Source: a virus
Strand: one strand, 5' to 3'
IMG/VR virus record: IMGVR_UViG_3300042520_003271
Coordinates: 1 to 64,000 of that record
Length of the DNA: 64,000 nucleotides
Position 1 is the first letter of the stretch; each line of letters opens with the position of its first letter. The notes below the pieces were generated by a model, which was not told where the DNA came from, ran no database searches, and saw only the letters and a list, made by a program, of their open reading frames with translations. Position numbers and translations under genes: made by a program. Positions 47,348 through 55,283 of the stretch are shown one piece after another.

Positions 47348-48506
47348 GTTCCCTCTGTATATTACTGTATTTATATTCTCGCCATTTCTTACCAATGCCG
47401 TATCTTAAAGGAAAATAAATATCTCTATCTATCAGCCCATCAAGCGGTTTCGACATAATCGATTTTACACTATTTATCATATATTGTATACTGCTCCGGT
47501 CGTTTTCACAAGACATTACTAAAGAATCATGGATATCGCATATAATATGTCTTGGAAATAAAGCATTAACTTTTGTAATAGTGTTTTGCATAGCATGGGC
47601 TATAGACCCTTGTAAAACACCATTTATGCCTGATAATATTGTCTTTTCCTTTGGTATAACAAATTTACGGCCTAATAAAGTTTCTAAAGGTACATCCTCA
47701 GTCAATTTATGCGCACATTCAATAAGCCAAGTCTTTAGGTCGCCATAACATATGTCAAATATGCCACTATCGAAATTAAGAGAATTTATCGCTTTAAGAA
47801 GAGCTATCTTACTGTCTTTGCGGTCTGTAAACATATTACCGGCACGATCAAAAAGATACTCGTAGGGATCACCATGCCTGAAAGCAGATTCCAATTCATC
47901 GTCTCCGGAAACTACCGATGCGATTCTAAGATCGGCGCAGATCCAGTCGAAATGCAACAATACTTTATCCTCAAAACTCCCGTCCCTTGTGATGAAATCA
48001 GGCATGTTATAGCCTTGAATATTAAAACCTGTGCATTTGCTTCTGCCAGTAAAAGTGTCATGCGACCAAGATGATTTCAGTGGTGTATAATTTACATAAA
48101 TTGGTAAATCTGAAAGCTTATCATAAACGCAACCAGCGTCGAATAATAGTTTTTTATATGGTTCTTGAACAGAAGCATCTGTGGATGCTAAAAATTCATC
48201 GAGGGCACTTGTTTCATGAATTATTTGGTTATGATCGAAGATGTTGTCGGCGATAGCTCTATTGCTATAACCCATAGCGGCGATCAGTGATGCGCGATCG
48301 TTTGTGACTATCGCGCATCTGGTGCTAACCGCATGATCGAATAATGTTTTAATCTTGGACTGGTCTATTCTAATATCACTTATGCATTTTGTGTTGCTAT
48401 TATCAAAAAGGATTTGTTTATATATCTTTTGGTCGCGTTTTATACCTATGATGGCTGGATATGCGACTTGTCTTCCTCTTTTGATAGCGAATAGAATTGG
48501 CTTCAT
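47307..48506 (-). CDS. DNA polymerase family A-like protein, degenerate motifs
   Basis: The 399-residue protein matches the family A polymerase palm in order. There is a thumb/palm lead-in with GFNIQGYNMPD (like 'NLQNIP'), motif A as HFDWICADLRIASVVSGDDE (~187-206, normally DYSQIELR), an Arg/Lys-rich region where the O-helix should be, and motif C as CDIHDSLVM (~325, normally HDE). The motif A and C aspartates remain. The motif A Glu is Asp and the motif C Glu is Ser. The 3'-5' exonuclease domain is absent. It may be a reduced polymerase for gap filling, or a non-catalytic relative. The family call is fairly good; activity is uncertain. Confidence 0.75.
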   Translation of the reverse strand: MKPILFAIKRGRQVAYPAIIGIKRDQKIYKQILFDNSNTKCISDIRIDQSKIKTLFDHAVSTRCAIVTNDRASLIAAMGYSNRAIADNIFDHNQIIHETSALDEFLASTDASVQEPYKKLLFDAGCVYDKLSDLPIYVNYTPLKSSWSHDTFTGRSKCTGFNIQGYNMPDFITRDGSFEDKVLLHFDWICADLRIASVVSGDDELESAFRHGDPYEYLFDRAGNMFTDRKDSKIALLKAINSLNFDSGIFDICYGDLKTWLIECAHKLTEDVPLETLLGRKFVIPKEKTILSGINGVLQGSIAHAMQNTITKVNALFPRHIICDIHDSLVMSCENDRSSIQYMINSVKSIMSKPLDGLIDRDIYFPLRYGIGKKWREYKYSNIQREHEQQETAEDTSES

Positions 48507-48520
48507 AATGAATCAATACA

Positions 48521-48928
48521 TTATGTCGTTTTTGCGCCCATTACGAAATGCCTAGGTTTTGGGTCGTGTTTGCCTGCTTGGTCTAGCTTGATCTTTAAAT
48601 CTTCGACTTCTCCGGGCTGGCGCATATGACCGTATGGGTCATTATTAACTAATGTATGCTTATGCATGTCTCTTCTAGCGCCAGCGCGATCTAAATATCC
48701 ATTGCCTCTGACATATGATATAATATTATCATAACCATAAAACCTTTCTGCTCTTGATGCGCCGCAGCGTGGACATTTTAGGGCGTCAGCTAATTCTTTA
48801 CCAGCAGCTGACATGCTATGACTTGTCTCAAAAAGAACTTGAGCATCATACGTATCAGCATCGACACTAGAATTATCTTCAGCTAGCTTTTCTTCGCATG
48901 GAACGCATCTATAAATATATTCTGGCAT
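48521..48928 (-). CDS. FmdB-like zinc-ribbon protein
   Basis: The 135-residue protein starts MPEYIYRCVPCEEKL, the usual opening of FmdB-type zinc ribbons ('MPiYeYrC..Cg'). A second Cys pair is at CPRCGASRAERF (~77-88). The C-terminus is polar and basic. Start and stop overlap its neighbour as TAATG. FmdB-type ribbons are common in phages, often as virion or regulatory proteins of unknown action. Confidence 0.72.
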   Translation of the reverse strand: MPEYIYRCVPCEEKLAEDNSSVDADTYDAQVLFETSHSMSAAGKELADALKCPRCGASRAERFYGYDNIISYVRGNGYLDRAGARRDMHKHTLVNNDPYGHMRQPGEVEDLKIKLDQAGKHDPKPRHFVMGAKTT

Positions 48929-49365
48929 TATACGAACCTGTGGATGATAGGGTCTAATGTCATAATAATATTACGTTCAGATACGATAGTAATAGTCTTA
49001 CCTTCGTATGGATATTTGGTGCCTTTAATCTCAGTGATTATATTACGCGGCATAAAAGCTACAACATCGCCTATTATAACTTGCGCATTTGCAGTTGGAG
49101 GGACACCAGGCCCAACGCCAATCACCATGCCTTCGTTTTTAAGACGCTGATGATCAGGTATTTCGATTACCGATTCTTCTTCGAATCTTAATATAGCAAC
49201 GAAATCATTAAGGCATTTGATTTCACGTATTTCAATTTCTTGGTATGTTTCTGACTCGCTGCCGCAACATTTCTTGGCTTTTGAGCATGCTTTCGGCTCA
49301 TCGACGTTTACCTTGGTATTCGATGCAGTTTCTTCTTTGATTAACTTGGCGGTCTTCGGTATCAT
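48928..49365 (-). CDS. GroES-like co-chaperonin
   Basis: The 145-residue protein has a Lys/Cys-rich N-terminal extension of ~45 residues (KACSKAKKCCGSES) and then the GroES/Cpn10 fold: IKCLNDFVAILRFEEES, EIPDHQRLKNEGMVIGVGPG (the mobile loop followed by the 'G-V-vGpG' turn), VIIGDVVAFMPRN, and VSERNIIMTLD at the end, as in the family's 'ereDIlav' finish. The IVL/IIL tip of the mobile loop is replaced by EIPD, so binding to the host GroEL ring is uncertain. T4 gp31 is a phage precedent for replacing host GroES to fold its capsid. No GroEL gene is seen here. Confidence 0.78.
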   Translation of the reverse strand: MIPKTAKLIKEETASNTKVNVDEPKACSKAKKCCGSESETYQEIEIREIKCLNDFVAILRFEEESVIEIPDHQRLKNEGMVIGVGPGVPPTANAQVIIGDVVAFMPRNIITEIKGTKYPYEGKTITIVSERNIIMTLDPIIHRFV

Positions 49366-49559
49366 TTTATCTCCTTTAAGATTGGTTCTTCCACAATTTC
49401 AGTAAACGTTATCTTGCTTTTGCTTTTTGTGATCGCAGGGCTATTTGGGATCCTTATCCCTAACCCTGTTCCTTCTGGAATTACATTGAAACCATTCCTC
49501 TCCATTGTTTGCGCCAATGTTTTCGAAACATTGACATCAATTATGATGCGCATCTTCAT
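49362..49559 (-). CDS. Small unknown protein (65 aa)
   Basis: It starts on the helicase stop (TAATG) and ends on the next start (ATGA), with AAGGAG near its end serving the next gene. Residues include MKMRIIIDVNVSKTLAQTME then a Gly/Ile-rich middle. No motif recognised. Tight coupling on both sides supports it as real. Confidence 0.6.
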   Translation of the reverse strand: MKMRIIIDVNVSKTLAQTMERNGFNVIPEGTGLGIRIPNSPAITKSKSKITFTEIVEEPILKEIK

Positions 49560-50899
49560 TAGGCCATCTCCTTAACTACCATAGTGTCATAATTAATCTC
49601 ACAGGTGATTAATTCATTCTTTGGACCATTTCTATTTTTAGCAACATAAAACCTTATTCTAGGCGGTTTTTCTAACTTATCCTCGATAGATTGGTTCAAA
49701 CTAATTACATAGTCAAGTGCGAATTGTTTACCATAACTTTCAGCGGTTTTTGATAAATCAATTGGCTCTGAACCTTCCCCCCCGCTACGATTGGTCTGAG
49801 TAGCAGTGAAGACTAATACGCTTTCGTTTTTTGCTAAACCACGTAGCTCAGTGGCGATATGCTTCTGTCTGGTATAATCATCTTTGTTATAAGCCGCATT
49901 ACGGCTGACCATTAAATCGAGGTAATCGACCACAACCACGTCAGGTTTCCAACCTTCTTTCCGTTTTAGATTATCTATTAAAGCATAAATATGGTCAACG
50001 CTGCATTCGTCTGGAGGGAATTCATATATCAATAATCTCTTATTATAGGTGTCTTTAATAGTATTAATGACTCTCCTAATATAATCTTGGTTGTTAGCCA
50101 CTTGGTCCTGTGGAATGCCAGTGGTAGCTGAAAGACATCTTAGAGCTGTCTTTATAGTATCCAATTCGAAAGTCACAAGCAGAACGTCTTGGCCATTTGT
50201 GCCATCGTTATTAGCACCTTTAAGTGAAGATATCGCGTTATTGACCAAGAGTATCGATTTGCCTGTGTTAGTCGGCGCCAGCCAGCATAAGACTTCTTTA
50301 GGTGACGGGCCGCCATTATTTAGGATGCGATCTAACCTAGGGAAGCCAGTGGTTCGGTGATCTATGGCGTCTGCTTGAAATAATTTTTCGTATTGGTCGA
50401 GTAACCAAAAGCCACCCTCACCTATGTCTGTTACTTTATTGGCCTCGGAGACTATTTTTTCTAATTCTTCAAAGCGACCTGATTCATAGGCTTGTATAGC
50501 TTCTTCGCTATAGATTAAACCATAAGCTCGGTTCTTGGCCCACTTCATTAAAGTGTCTTTGATGATCGGCACTTCTCTAGGATCTGATTTTCTATCAAGC
50601 AGTTTGAACACTATCTCAAAAGGCTGGTCAGACGTTAGTTGTTTTTCAACTATATCTCTTAACAAAGGCCTTGTAGGGATAATATTATATTTTTCGTAAT
50701 AATTGAGGAGAACCGCCATAACGTATTTGCATTCAGTTCGCCCAAACATGTCGGGCTTAAGATATCTCCCGACATTTGAAAAGAATTCTGGGTGGTCGAG
50801 TGCTAACGAGATTATCGCTTCTTCTTGGTATTTTCCGAATGGTTTTTCATCATCATTATCATTTGTGTTGCCAGCATCATAAGAAACGATCTGTGTCAT
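49559..50899 (-). CDS. Replicative DNA helicase, DnaB-type
   Basis: The 446-residue protein has an N-terminal helical domain (EEAIISLALDHPEFF... ~25-110) and a RecA-like ATPase domain. Walker A is LAPTNTGKS (~208-215), Walker B is PDVVVVDYLDLM (~318-328), followed by a TRQKHIATELRGLAKNESVL helix and VFTATQTNRSGG (arginine-finger/H4-type region). These are the DnaB/gp41-like family marks. It would unwind DNA ahead of the phage polymerase as a hexamer. No primase domain is fused and none was identified nearby. It lies between RecA and the GroES-like gene. Confidence 0.92.
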   Translation of the reverse strand: MTQIVSYDAGNTNDNDDEKPFGKYQEEAIISLALDHPEFFSNVGRYLKPDMFGRTECKYVMAVLLNYYEKYNIIPTRPLLRDIVEKQLTSDQPFEIVFKLLDRKSDPREVPIIKDTLMKWAKNRAYGLIYSEEAIQAYESGRFEELEKIVSEANKVTDIGEGGFWLLDQYEKLFQADAIDHRTTGFPRLDRILNNGGPSPKEVLCWLAPTNTGKSILLVNNAISSLKGANNDGTNGQDVLLVTFELDTIKTALRCLSATTGIPQDQVANNQDYIRRVINTIKDTYNKRLLIYEFPPDECSVDHIYALIDNLKRKEGWKPDVVVVDYLDLMVSRNAAYNKDDYTRQKHIATELRGLAKNESVLVFTATQTNRSGGEGSEPIDLSKTAESYGKQFALDYVISLNQSIEDKLEKPPRIRFYVAKNRNGPKNELITCEINYDTMVVKEMA

Positions 50900-50902
50900 T
50901 TA

Positions 50903-51235
50903 TTAGCCCGTTACCCCGCAACTTGCGGAAATAAGTGATTGGATCGCCGTTAATTGACCAGCCAAATATCTTTCAGCGACCCCTAAAGCTTCACAATACG
51001 TCTGGAATTCGTCTTCCGTATAATAAACCTGCTGGGACCCAATACCACCAAAGCTAATTCTGTCGCCAAATACTCTTGGCGCACTTGGCTCGGCGGTTTT
51101 ATACCTCAGACCATATACCCATGTAGAATCGATTTTAGCCACTATACCGATTTTAACTGGTTCGATAAATCCTCTAGCGGCAGAGGATTTGAAATACACT
51201 ATGTCATTAACATCATATTTTGGACTATTTGCCAT
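50903..51235 (-). CDS. Small unknown protein after RecA
   Basis: About 110 residues from the ATG at 51235 (GAGG upstream), overlapping the RecA stop by 11 bases. Beta-rich start (VNDIVYFKSSAARGFIEPVK, GIVAKIDSTWVYGLRYK), like a small KOW/SH3-type barrel, then a helical end (QTYCEALGVAERYLAGQL). It stops 3 bases before the helicase start, so it is in the same message. Function unknown. Confidence 0.65.
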   Translation of the reverse strand: MANSPKYDVNDIVYFKSSAARGFIEPVKIGIVAKIDSTWVYGLRYKTAEPSAPRVFGDRISFGGIGSQQVYYTEDEFQTYCEALGVAERYLAGQLTAIQSLISASCGVTG

Positions 51236-52337
51236 TGGGGTCATCCTCATCATCAAGATATTTGTCATCTAAGTCATCATCGACCTTTACTTGGCCGAAG
51301 TCTGGGCCGAAGGCCTTTAAATATATTTCATCTTTTATCTTATTAAAAAGCACTTCGTCGTTCCTAAGAGCTTTGGATGCATTCTGGGCGCCATTACCTA
51401 GACTTTTGCCATCGTAATTGAAGAATGAACCGCTCTTCGAAATAACACCGACATCAAGGCCTACATCTAAAAGCGATGAAACGGCATCGATACCTGCTAT
51501 TGGGTATGATTTTGTACCATAAAAGATGTCGAACTCAGCTACCCTAAAAGGGGCAGCTACTTTGTTTTTAACTATTTTCATGGTAGTATGATGGCCGATA
51601 ACAGTATCGTCTGAAGATTTTATAGCAGTGCTACGTTTAATCTCTGCTCTGACAGAGGCATAGTATTTAAGCGCTCGGCCGCCAGGCGTTACTTCTGGGT
51701 TACCGAAGACCATGCCTACCTTTTCCCTAAGCTGATTTACGAACACCAAAGTAGTGCCGCTATTATTGCATTTGCCCTTTAATTTGCTTAAGGCTTTGGA
51801 CATAAGCTGAGCAAGCGCACCCATAGTGGCTTTACCGATGTCCTCTTCTAAAATAGCTTTTGGTATAAGTGCGGCCACGGAGTCTACCACCACAAGGTCA
51901 ACTTGGCCTGATTCTACCAATACTTCTATTAGCCGAAATGCATCTTCACCGCTGTCTGGCTGAGAAATACAAAGTGTTTCTGTATCGACTCCCAGCCTTC
52001 TTGCCCATTCTATATCTAGAGCGTGTTCTGCGTCAATATATGCCACAACACCATTGCGTTCTTTACCTTTAAAATAGTGCTTTTGGAAGGCTGAAGCGAT
52101 GTGGAGGCAGGTCGTTGTTTTACCGCTGCTTTCTGGCCCAAATATTTCCAACGTTCGGCCGATGGGCACACCACCAGCTCCTAGAGCCTTGTCGATAGAT
52201 GGAATACCAGTTGGAACTATACTAACATTGACTATACTGCTTCTGCCACGCATAATTGTTCCTGGCCCGAAATCTTTATCAATCCTCTTCATCAGATCTT
52301 GAAGGGTCTTCGGTGGGTCTTTCTTTTCTGCTTTCAT
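51225..52337 (-). CDS. recA: RecA recombinase
   Basis: The 370-residue protein is a bacterial-type RecA rather than a UvsX. Walker A is GPESSGKT (67-74), Walker B VDLVVVDSVAALIP (~150), the MAW-like loop KATMGALAQLMSKALSKLKG, and the 'NQLREKVGMVFGNPEVTPGG' L2 region are all present. The N-terminal helix (ASP around LMKRIDKDFGPGTIMRG) and the acidic C-terminus (DDDLDDKYLDDEDDP) fit. It would drive strand exchange in recombination-dependent replication and repair. It overlaps the upstream small gene by 59 bases. Confidence 0.95.
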   Translation of the reverse strand: MKAEKKDPPKTLQDLMKRIDKDFGPGTIMRGRSSIVNVSIVPTGIPSIDKALGAGGVPIGRTLEIFGPESSGKTTTCLHIASAFQKHYFKGKERNGVVAYIDAEHALDIEWARRLGVDTETLCISQPDSGEDAFRLIEVLVESGQVDLVVVDSVAALIPKAILEEDIGKATMGALAQLMSKALSKLKGKCNNSGTTLVFVNQLREKVGMVFGNPEVTPGGRALKYYASVRAEIKRSTAIKSSDDTVIGHHTTMKIVKNKVAAPFRVAEFDIFYGTKSYPIAGIDAVSSLLDVGLDVGVISKSGSFFNYDGKSLGNGAQNASKALRNDEVLFNKIKDEIYLKAFGPDFGQVKVDDDLDDKYLDDEDDPNGK

Positions 52338-52596
52338 AATTATTAAACTTTCCTAAAGAATTTAAGATGTTTGTAAAGGTCCTATGATAATCTAATACTT
52401 TCTTTACATCAACCGCAGGTATCCGTATTACTATTGATTCTTTGGTCAATAGTAATTCATTTCCAATAGCTGCCGCCACCATCCACATACCGTTTGGGTT
52501 AAGCTGTTGACCCTCAGGGGCAGATAAATAGCTAACCCTACGGGTAGTATTTATAGTAACTTGATCGAATCTGCTTATTCTTTCTTCGTTTTCCAT
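52279..52596 (-). CDS. Small unknown protein before RecA
   Basis: About 105 residues from the ATG at 52596; a TTG eight codons earlier is possible. It has a beta-rich core (TINTTRRVSYLSAPEGQQ, MWMVAAAIGNELLLTKESIV) and a charged C-terminus that overlaps the RecA start by 59 bases. It faces the plus-strand gene at 52645, so the ~48 bases between may hold promoters. No motif recognised. Confidence 0.62.
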   Translation of the reverse strand: MENEERISRFDQVTINTTRRVSYLSAPEGQQLNPNGMWMVAAAIGNELLLTKESIVIRIPAVDVKKVLDYHRTFTNILNSLGKFNNYESRKERPTEDPSRSDEED

Positions 52597-52644
52597 CAGA
52601 TAAATACCAATAATTGACAATCAAATTTAAAATTTAAGTGAGGG

Positions 52645-53163
52645 ATGAATATGAGCCTTAATAAAAAACAAAAGACTTTTCTAGAAGCACTTGATACTTA
52701 CCTTAATCAGGATGCTCAGCTTGGCCTAAAAGGTAATGATTCTAATAAATTAGATGATCAAGAACGAGTAGGTGGTTATGAATATGCTCGAAATGATGTA
52801 TATTCAAAGTTCAGAGACAAATTATTAAAAGCCAATATAGTATATATAGGCCCAATCATGCGAGCATTCAATAGCGCTCATAATATTAGGATCTTTGGAT
52901 CGCCCACCTTTTTAAGTGCTATGGAACGAGAATTAAAAGCTCAACCTATTGCTTCATCAGAAGTCGAAAAGGCTTTAGATATTGCTGAAAAATTATCAGA
53001 AGAATTAAAGAAGAGCGATTGGGCAGAACAAGATGCCGGTTTGAATTCTGATATGGATGGTATAAAAGAGGTTTCACAGCCAGAGCAAGCCTCTGAATTC
53101 GACATCATCAAGACTGACCTTAACAAGAAAAATGTAAAGGATGTTAACAATGAATTTGAATGA
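52645..53163 (+). CDS. Unknown plus-strand protein
   Basis: The 172-residue protein is helical and charged. The N-terminal part (KKQKTFLEALDTYLNQDAQL) and a mid-region (FRDKLLKANIVYIGPIMRAF) look folded; the last ~70 residues are acidic (EELKKSDWAEQDAGLNSDMD). AGTGAGGGATGAATATG shows an upstream ribosome site (GAGGG). With the next small gene it forms a two-gene island against the main direction. I do not recognise it. Confidence 0.7.
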   Translation: MNMSLNKKQKTFLEALDTYLNQDAQLGLKGNDSNKLDDQERVGGYEYARNDVYSKFRDKLLKANIVYIGPIMRAFNSAHNIRIFGSPTFLSAMERELKAQPIASSEVEKALDIAEKLSEELKKSDWAEQDAGLNSDMDGIKEVSQPEQASEFDIIKTDLNKKNVKDVNNEFE

Positions 53164-53368
53164 AGGCTTTCTAGGCCAAAAAATGCGTGAAGTCTTCGAC
53201 AATAATTATTTTAATCCTGGGAGACAGCCTTCAGGATTTCTACCTCCATCCGGCTTTGATATCGGTAACAGCCAGAAGGGTGCTACCTCCTATTCTACAG
53301 GAGTTCCAGTTAGCGAAAGGCACCGACAATTTTTTGGGATGGGAAATAGGCCATACACTATTAGATAG
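53150..53368 (+). CDS. Small unknown plus-strand protein
   Basis: About 72 residues; the ATG at 53150 has AAGG 9 bases upstream, better than the ATG at 53141. It overlaps the previous stop by 14 bases and the convergent zinc-finger gene by 8 bases. The sequence is Gly/Pro/Asn-rich (NPGRQPSGFLPPSGFDIGNS, QFFGMGNRPYTIR) and probably unfolded. Confidence 0.62.
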   Translation: MNLNEGFLGQKMREVFDNNYFNPGRQPSGFLPPSGFDIGNSQKGATSYSTGVPVSERHRQFFGMGNRPYTIR

Positions 53369-54161
53369 ATATCATACCACCGCCAGCACATTTTGGACAA
53401 CTTGATTCGTTTTTACCATTTCTAACCAAACCGCTACCTCTACAAATCGGACAAGGCCTGGTCGTGTCTGCGTAGCCATTTTGGGAAAAATTCGCGAATT
53501 TATCGGATTTGCTCTCTTGAGCCATCTTTTTAAACCGCGCTTGTAATTTATCGTCATTTTCAGCTTTATTTATCATAATGTGCGTTTCGCCGAGACCATC
53601 TACCCTTTTCTGTGGGATAGCGATTGGTTGGCCGCCACGTCCTTCGACCATAGCCATCTTTACTTTTCCGATCCTAGCGTTTTCAGGTAGCTTATCTCCT
53701 AGACTATTAAAATCATATGACTGATGAGCCGAGACATTACCCATTTCCGTCGATCCCCCCACTGATCTCATCACTTTTTTATCGATTATCTCTGTCGGGA
53801 TCATATTCTCGTCGTCTTCCGTTATTATTTCTTTTGTAATTTGTACTCTAGCAGGCTGGCTGGTCGGTTGATTAGGAATATGTAAAACTTCTGGTGCTAC
53901 GTGTATCTCCGTGGCCGTAAGAATCGATTTGCCAGACGGATTTAAAAGGCTAGATAGATCTATACTATATCCTAGCTCTTTAGCTTGTTTTATTAAATTA
54001 TCTAGATCTACTTTTTTCTGAGCATATGCTTCCTTAAGCTGTTTAATCGAAGAATCAGAATGGACTTCACATAAATGGATGTCGACCTTCTTGCCGTCTT
54101 CCATCTGTATTGTTAGTTGAGAATTATCGCTGGCATCGTCGGTACATAAGAAACATTTCAT
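53361..54161 (-). CDS. Zinc-finger protein with DnaJ-like C-terminus
   Basis: The 266-residue protein has an N-terminal Cys/His cluster (CFLCTDDAS, then HLCEVH), a helical segment (~40-75), a long polar middle and a C-terminal DnaJ-like zinc motif: CPICRGSGLV, then CPKCAGGGMI (CxxCxGxG twice). Such zinc modules bind unfolded protein or act as structural hubs. It starts 11 bases from a divergent gene and shares the ribosome-site region with it. It could assist virion or replication protein folding, next to a GroES-like gene; inference. Confidence 0.75.
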   Translation of the reverse strand: MKCFLCTDDASDNSQLTIQMEDGKKVDIHLCEVHSDSSIKQLKEAYAQKKVDLDNLIKQAKELGYSIDLSSLLNPSGKSILTATEIHVAPEVLHIPNQPTSQPARVQITKEIITEDDENMIPTEIIDKKVMRSVGGSTEMGNVSAHQSYDFNSLGDKLPENARIGKVKMAMVEGRGGQPIAIPQKRVDGLGETHIMINKAENDDKLQARFKKMAQESKSDKFANFSQNGYADTTRPCPICRGSGLVRNGKNESSCPKCAGGGMISI

Positions 54162-54172
54162 AAAGGACCTCC
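54162..54172. promoter_or_regulatory. Shared ribosome-site segment between two divergent starts
   Basis: The 11 bases AAAGGACCTCC separate a minus-strand ATG (54161) and a plus-strand ATG (54173). On the plus strand AAGGA serves the right gene; on the minus strand the complement GGAGG serves the left gene. No promoter can fit between the starts, so promoters must lie inside the facing coding regions. Confidence 0.8.
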
Positions 54173-54589
54173 ATGACTAAGTACACTATCATCGACATAG
54201 ATCTAAATATTAATATTGATGAATTAGCGACAGAGAATGCTCTGTATTTGACAGGTAAAGCCGGCGAAATACTTAAAGATACTATCCAAGACATTAAAGA
54301 TCTAGCAGGTGCTGTCGAAGATAAGAAGAAAGAAAAAGACGTAGACAATGATTTTATTTATAAACTATTTAAAGATAACAAAGGCAGATTATCCAAAGCA
54401 GATCTATCTCAATATATTCCCAAAAGATTTAAAACTTTCTCGACGATGATTATGAGATTTGGGAATTACCTCAGAAGGAGAGGAGAATTCGAGTATCTTC
54501 GCAAAGTAGAAAACAAGGATGAATTCGCATATTATCTTGAAAGCATGCCATCAGACAGCGACACGCTTACTTCTCAAGAGCAGCCTTAA
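54173..54589 (+). CDS. Unknown plus-strand protein
   Basis: The 138-residue protein is acidic in the first half (IIDIDLNINIDELATENALY, LAGAVEDKKKEKDVDNDFIY) and more basic in the second (LSQYIPKRFKTFSTMIMRFG, NYLRRRGEFEYLRKVEN). It is helical, without signal peptide. It overlaps the CMP-KDO synthetase 3' end by 23 bases, convergent. A single plus-strand gene in a minus-strand block. Function unknown. Confidence 0.7.
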   Translation: MTKYTIIDIDLNINIDELATENALYLTGKAGEILKDTIQDIKDLAGAVEDKKKEKDVDNDFIYKLFKDNKGRLSKADLSQYIPKRFKTFSTMIMRFGNYLRRRGEFEYLRKVENKDEFAYYLESMPSDSDTLTSQEQP

Positions 54590-55283
54590 ATGATTCTATG
54601 TTTTCGGGGGTGTCAATACCTATTGTTTCATAGTTAATTCTCACCATTTTTATGGCGTAGCCGTTCTCCAACCAAGATAATTGTTCAAGATTTTCTGATT
54701 TCTGATAATTACTGCTAGTCGGTAAATCTGCCAAAACATCTCTTTTATAACCATAGATCCCGATGTGTTTACATGCTGAAGTGAATCCACCGTGTGGTAT
54801 AGAAGATCTGCTAAAATATAACGCCATGTCGAAAACGTTTAACACTACCTTAACAGTATTCGGATCATTGTATTCTGCTTCGTTTCTGATAAAGGAATAG
54901 GCGCTGGCTAATACGATATCATTACTTATTTCGCCAAAAACGGCGTCGATACTATCGGCCTTAAATAGTGGTTCATCGGCTTGAAGATTTACAACTCTTG
55001 CATAGCCATTAAGCAATTCTTTTGATATATGCCTAACACGCTCGGTGCCGTTATTAAACTGTGGGGTCCGAATACAATCTACATCATAACCAAGACTATC
55101 GACGAATCTTTTAATATCTAAGTCTTCTGTCGCTACTATTATGCGATTTTTCTTCTTGCTAGCCAAAGCATTTTCAATAGTATACTGGATGATCGGCTTG
55201 CCTTTAACTTCGATAAGCAGTTTTTTCTTTAATCTTGTCGATTTTAATCTGGCTGGAATAATAATAGCATTTGATTTAATCAT
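54567..55283 (-). CDS. kdsB: CMP-KDO synthetase (3-deoxy-manno-octulosonate cytidylyltransferase)
   Basis: The 238-residue protein shows the family's motifs in order: IIPARLKSTRLKKKLL (CTP binding, ~8-23), NLQADEPLF (~96), a KHIGIYGYK segment (~165-175), ENLEQLSWLENGYAIKM, and GIDTPENIE at the C-terminus. The enzyme activates KDO as CMP-KDO for lipopolysaccharide inner core or capsule synthesis in Gram-negative bacteria. It overlaps the flavin-type gene by 4 bases (ATGA), so the two are coupled. Length matches the bacterial enzyme (~245). A phage copy may serve virion or host-surface glycan building. Confidence 0.93.
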   Translation of the reverse strand: MIKSNAIIIPARLKSTRLKKKLLIEVKGKPIIQYTIENALASKKKNRIIVATEDLDIKRFVDSLGYDVDCIRTPQFNNGTERVRHISKELLNGYARVVNLQADEPLFKADSIDAVFGEISNDIVLASAYSFIRNEAEYNDPNTVKVVLNVFDMALYFSRSSIPHGGFTSACKHIGIYGYKRDVLADLPTSSNYQKSENLEQLSWLENGYAIKMVRINYETIGIDTPENIESFKAALEK

